Origin: a virus
Reading direction: 5' to 3' (one strand)
Virus record (IMG/VR): IMGVR_UViG_3300008264_000053
Span: 1-21,365 of that record
DNA length: 21,365 bases
How positions within the stretch are numbered: position 1 is the first letter of the stretch; each line of letters begins with the position of its first letter. The notes under the pieces were generated by a model. It had not been told where the DNA came from, searched no databases, and saw only the letters and a list, made by a program, of their open reading frames with translations. This document shows positions 19,992 to 21,365 of the stretch, piece by piece. Made by a program: the position numbers and the translations under genes.

Positions 19992-21365
19992 TCAAAGTGA
20001 AGTGTTAAACCTGATCATTCCAGGAATTAGGGTAGTAGGTCTTTGCATGCTGTTACCTGCAGGCATAGTCATTGAGCCATTACCGGTAAATGTCGGATTA
20101 GGTTTAAATGTTGTCACAATCGGATTACTTAATAATCCGCTACCGGTTACATCTCCCAGCAAGGTTAATCCGGTGTTTAAAAGAGTATTTAAATAAGTTT
20201 GCGCAGCAGTTGCACTATTTGCTGCATTAGTTGCTGATCCACTTGCGCTACTAGCAGAATGACTGGCATCGGAGGCACTCGAGGAAGCATCAGATGCCGA
20301 ACTTGACGCACTACCTGCTGAAAGCGCTGCTGCACCAGCTGAAGCAAGAGCTCCTGCTGCCGATAGACCCGCTGCAGTAGCCGAACCGCTAGCAGCAGCG
20401 GCCGCTCCTGTTGCTTCTGCCGCCGATGCAGTAGCTTCACCTGCACTCGTTGCCGCCTCGCCTGCTGAAGTAGCGGCTTGCTCTGCGTACTGCTGGCATT
20501 GTTGCTCTATTTCTTCTAATTGCTGGATAGTTGCATAATCCTCTCCGGCGATAGCAATAGCAAAAGCACCGCCAGCAACAATCTTGGCCATTCCTATCCC
20601 CAGTTCCTCTAAAACCTGTGCTTCAGGTAAATTGACATTCGGAGTTTTTATTATGTAAGTAGCATCGGTTGGAGCAAGGTTTAACTGGATTTCTACCGGT
20701 CTGTTTGCCGCGTCCCCTTGCCAGACTCTTCCATCAGTTAAGGATGGTAGGTTAGCAATATCTATAGTTTGACGTGCTTCCGGCACATTATTTAAACCAC
20801 CCATCAATAGTTGATTCTCTAGGATGGTAGCTGCTACAATTGCTCCTGTTCCTGTGCTACTCGTCTGCATCCAGGAACCTGCTGGTAGATTTGATAGAAA
20901 TTGTGAACCCGGCATTAATGTTTGCAGTACGCTGTTACCTTTTCCAAGAATAAAATTAGCGCTAAAGAACCTGAAATTAATTAAGGCAATATCTCCTTCC
21001 ACAACTAATAAAGCCGTAGATTCTTCGGGTCTGTTGTTATCAGTGCCGTGCCAGATTTTACCTCCTGAAATTGTAATCGGATTAGTTGGATCAAGAGGAT
21101 TAGGCACGTTAATGCTAGCAGTGCCTAAATTTGGTAGGTTATCAATGGTAATGGTTTGCTGCGCAGTTGCAATATTTGAGCTATTGCCTATGAATAATTG
21201 ACTTGAAGGCAAGGTAGTACTTAAATAATCTTCTCCGGGAACGGCAATTTGTATAATGCCGTCTTTGTTTTTCATTAAACCATTATTTAGCTGATTTGAG
21301 GCTTGAGCATTCGGAAGGTAAGAAGTTGGTTGTTGCAAGATATATGTAGCATCCTTTGGTGCTGA
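19992..21365 (-). CDS. Tail-fibre protein, 5' end beyond the window (partial)
   Basis: The frame is open to the window edge. A TTG at 21338 is not a convincing start, because SAPKDATYI precedes it in frame, so at least 457 codons are visible and more lie outside. Numbered from 21338, two internal repeats stand out: 47-108 and 176-222 (both with QL, NLP, a W-G-NRP block). DATYI plus LPxAQ and GEDY also occur twice, once spanning the window edge. Residues 273-378 are an Ala/Ser-rich coiled coil as in lambda-type side-tail fibres. The end MPAGNSMQRPTTLIPGMI plus RFNTSL matches the neighbouring fibre gene. It is probably the main long fibre that sets host range. Confidence 0.8.
   Translation of the reverse strand, partial: SAPKDATYILQQPTSYLPNAQASNQLNNGLMKNKDGIIQIAVPGEDYLSTTLPSSQLFIGNSSNIATAQQTITIDNLPNLGTASINVPNPLDPTNPITISGGKIWHGTDNNRPEESTALLVVEGDIALINFRFFSANFILGKGNSVLQTLMPGSQFLSNLPAGSWMQTSSTGTGAIVAATILENQLLMGGLNNVPEARQTIDIANLPSLTDGRVWQGDAANRPVEIQLNLAPTDATYIIKTPNVNLPEAQVLEELGIGMAKIVAGGAFAIAIAGEDYATIQQLEEIEQQCQQYAEQAATSAGEAATSAGEATASAAEATGAAAAASGSATAAGLSAAGALASAGAAALSAGSASSSASDASSSASDASHSASSASGSATNAANSATAAQTYLNTLLNTGLTLLGDVTGSGLLSNPIVTTFKPNPTFTGNGSMTMPAGNSMQRPTTLIPGMIRFNTSL
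20205..20522 (-). repeat. Ala/Ser-rich repeat tract in the long fibre gene
   Basis: About 106 codons encode an Ala/Ser/Gly-rich sequence with loose SA, AAS and SSASDAS repeats. These form a long trimeric coiled coil, and such tracts vary in copy number between phage strains. Confidence 0.7.

Noticed and set aside
20824-21201. 125-codon plus-strand frame
   Set aside because: Antisense to the long fibre gene; its composition mirrors the fibre repeats.
12001-21365. Contractile injection system or tailocin
   Set aside because: No sheath, tube, baseplate or ATPase gene is seen; the adaptor and gp10-like proteins indicate a short-tailed phage.
1-21365. CRISPR array, tRNA or rRNA genes
   Set aside because: No regularly spaced direct repeats and no cloverleaf or rRNA-like segments were seen on reading both strands.

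Overview
The window is an AT-rich stretch of a tailed-phage-like genome: a prophage, phage or phage-plasmid, probably from an alphaproteobacterium of the Rickettsiales type. That assignment rests on the low GC, on a leftmost gene that resembles a replication/DNA-binding family I recall from Rickettsia plasmids and integrative elements, and on a patatin phospholipase. It is inference; no host housekeeping gene is visible. Terminase, portal, major capsid and lysis genes are not in the window.

Left end (1-1955): a leftward replication-initiator-like gene (110-1138), a gene-poor spacer with nested inverted repeats and a near-consensus promoter, and a small winged-helix regulator (1460-1774). A second near-consensus promoter follows, with a leader of about 135 nt that can form two hairpins.

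Early operon (1955-4913, rightward): two unknown small proteins, a YqaJ-family exonuclease, an XRE-type repressor-like protein and a Bet/RecT annealase. Exonuclease and annealase form a phage recombination pair. A good intrinsic terminator (4996-5029) closes it.

Rightward late block (5108-11880): behind an extended -10 promoter lie glycine-rich and coiled-coil proteins that look like internal virion or DNA-ejection proteins. One of them is split by a +1 frame change near 7860. A small cold-shock protein ends the block.

Leftward late block (21365-12001): tail-fibre modules (one with a C-terminal S74-type chaperone), a small helical protein, a patatin phospholipase, a repeat-containing fibre protein, a head-tail adaptor, a P22 gp10-like stabilisation protein, a 90-aa protein and a RuvC-like resolvase. 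A rightward mazEF-type toxin-antitoxin pair sits between the resolvase and the 90-aa gene. The two late blocks converge at 11881-12000, which holds four inverted repeats in about 100 bp.

Most interesting points: the patatin and its small neighbour inside the fibre operon; fibre genes that break at the same place within a recurring module; two classes of shared promoter sequence; the frame-split virion protein; and the palindromic spacers at 1162-1267 and 11887-11991.
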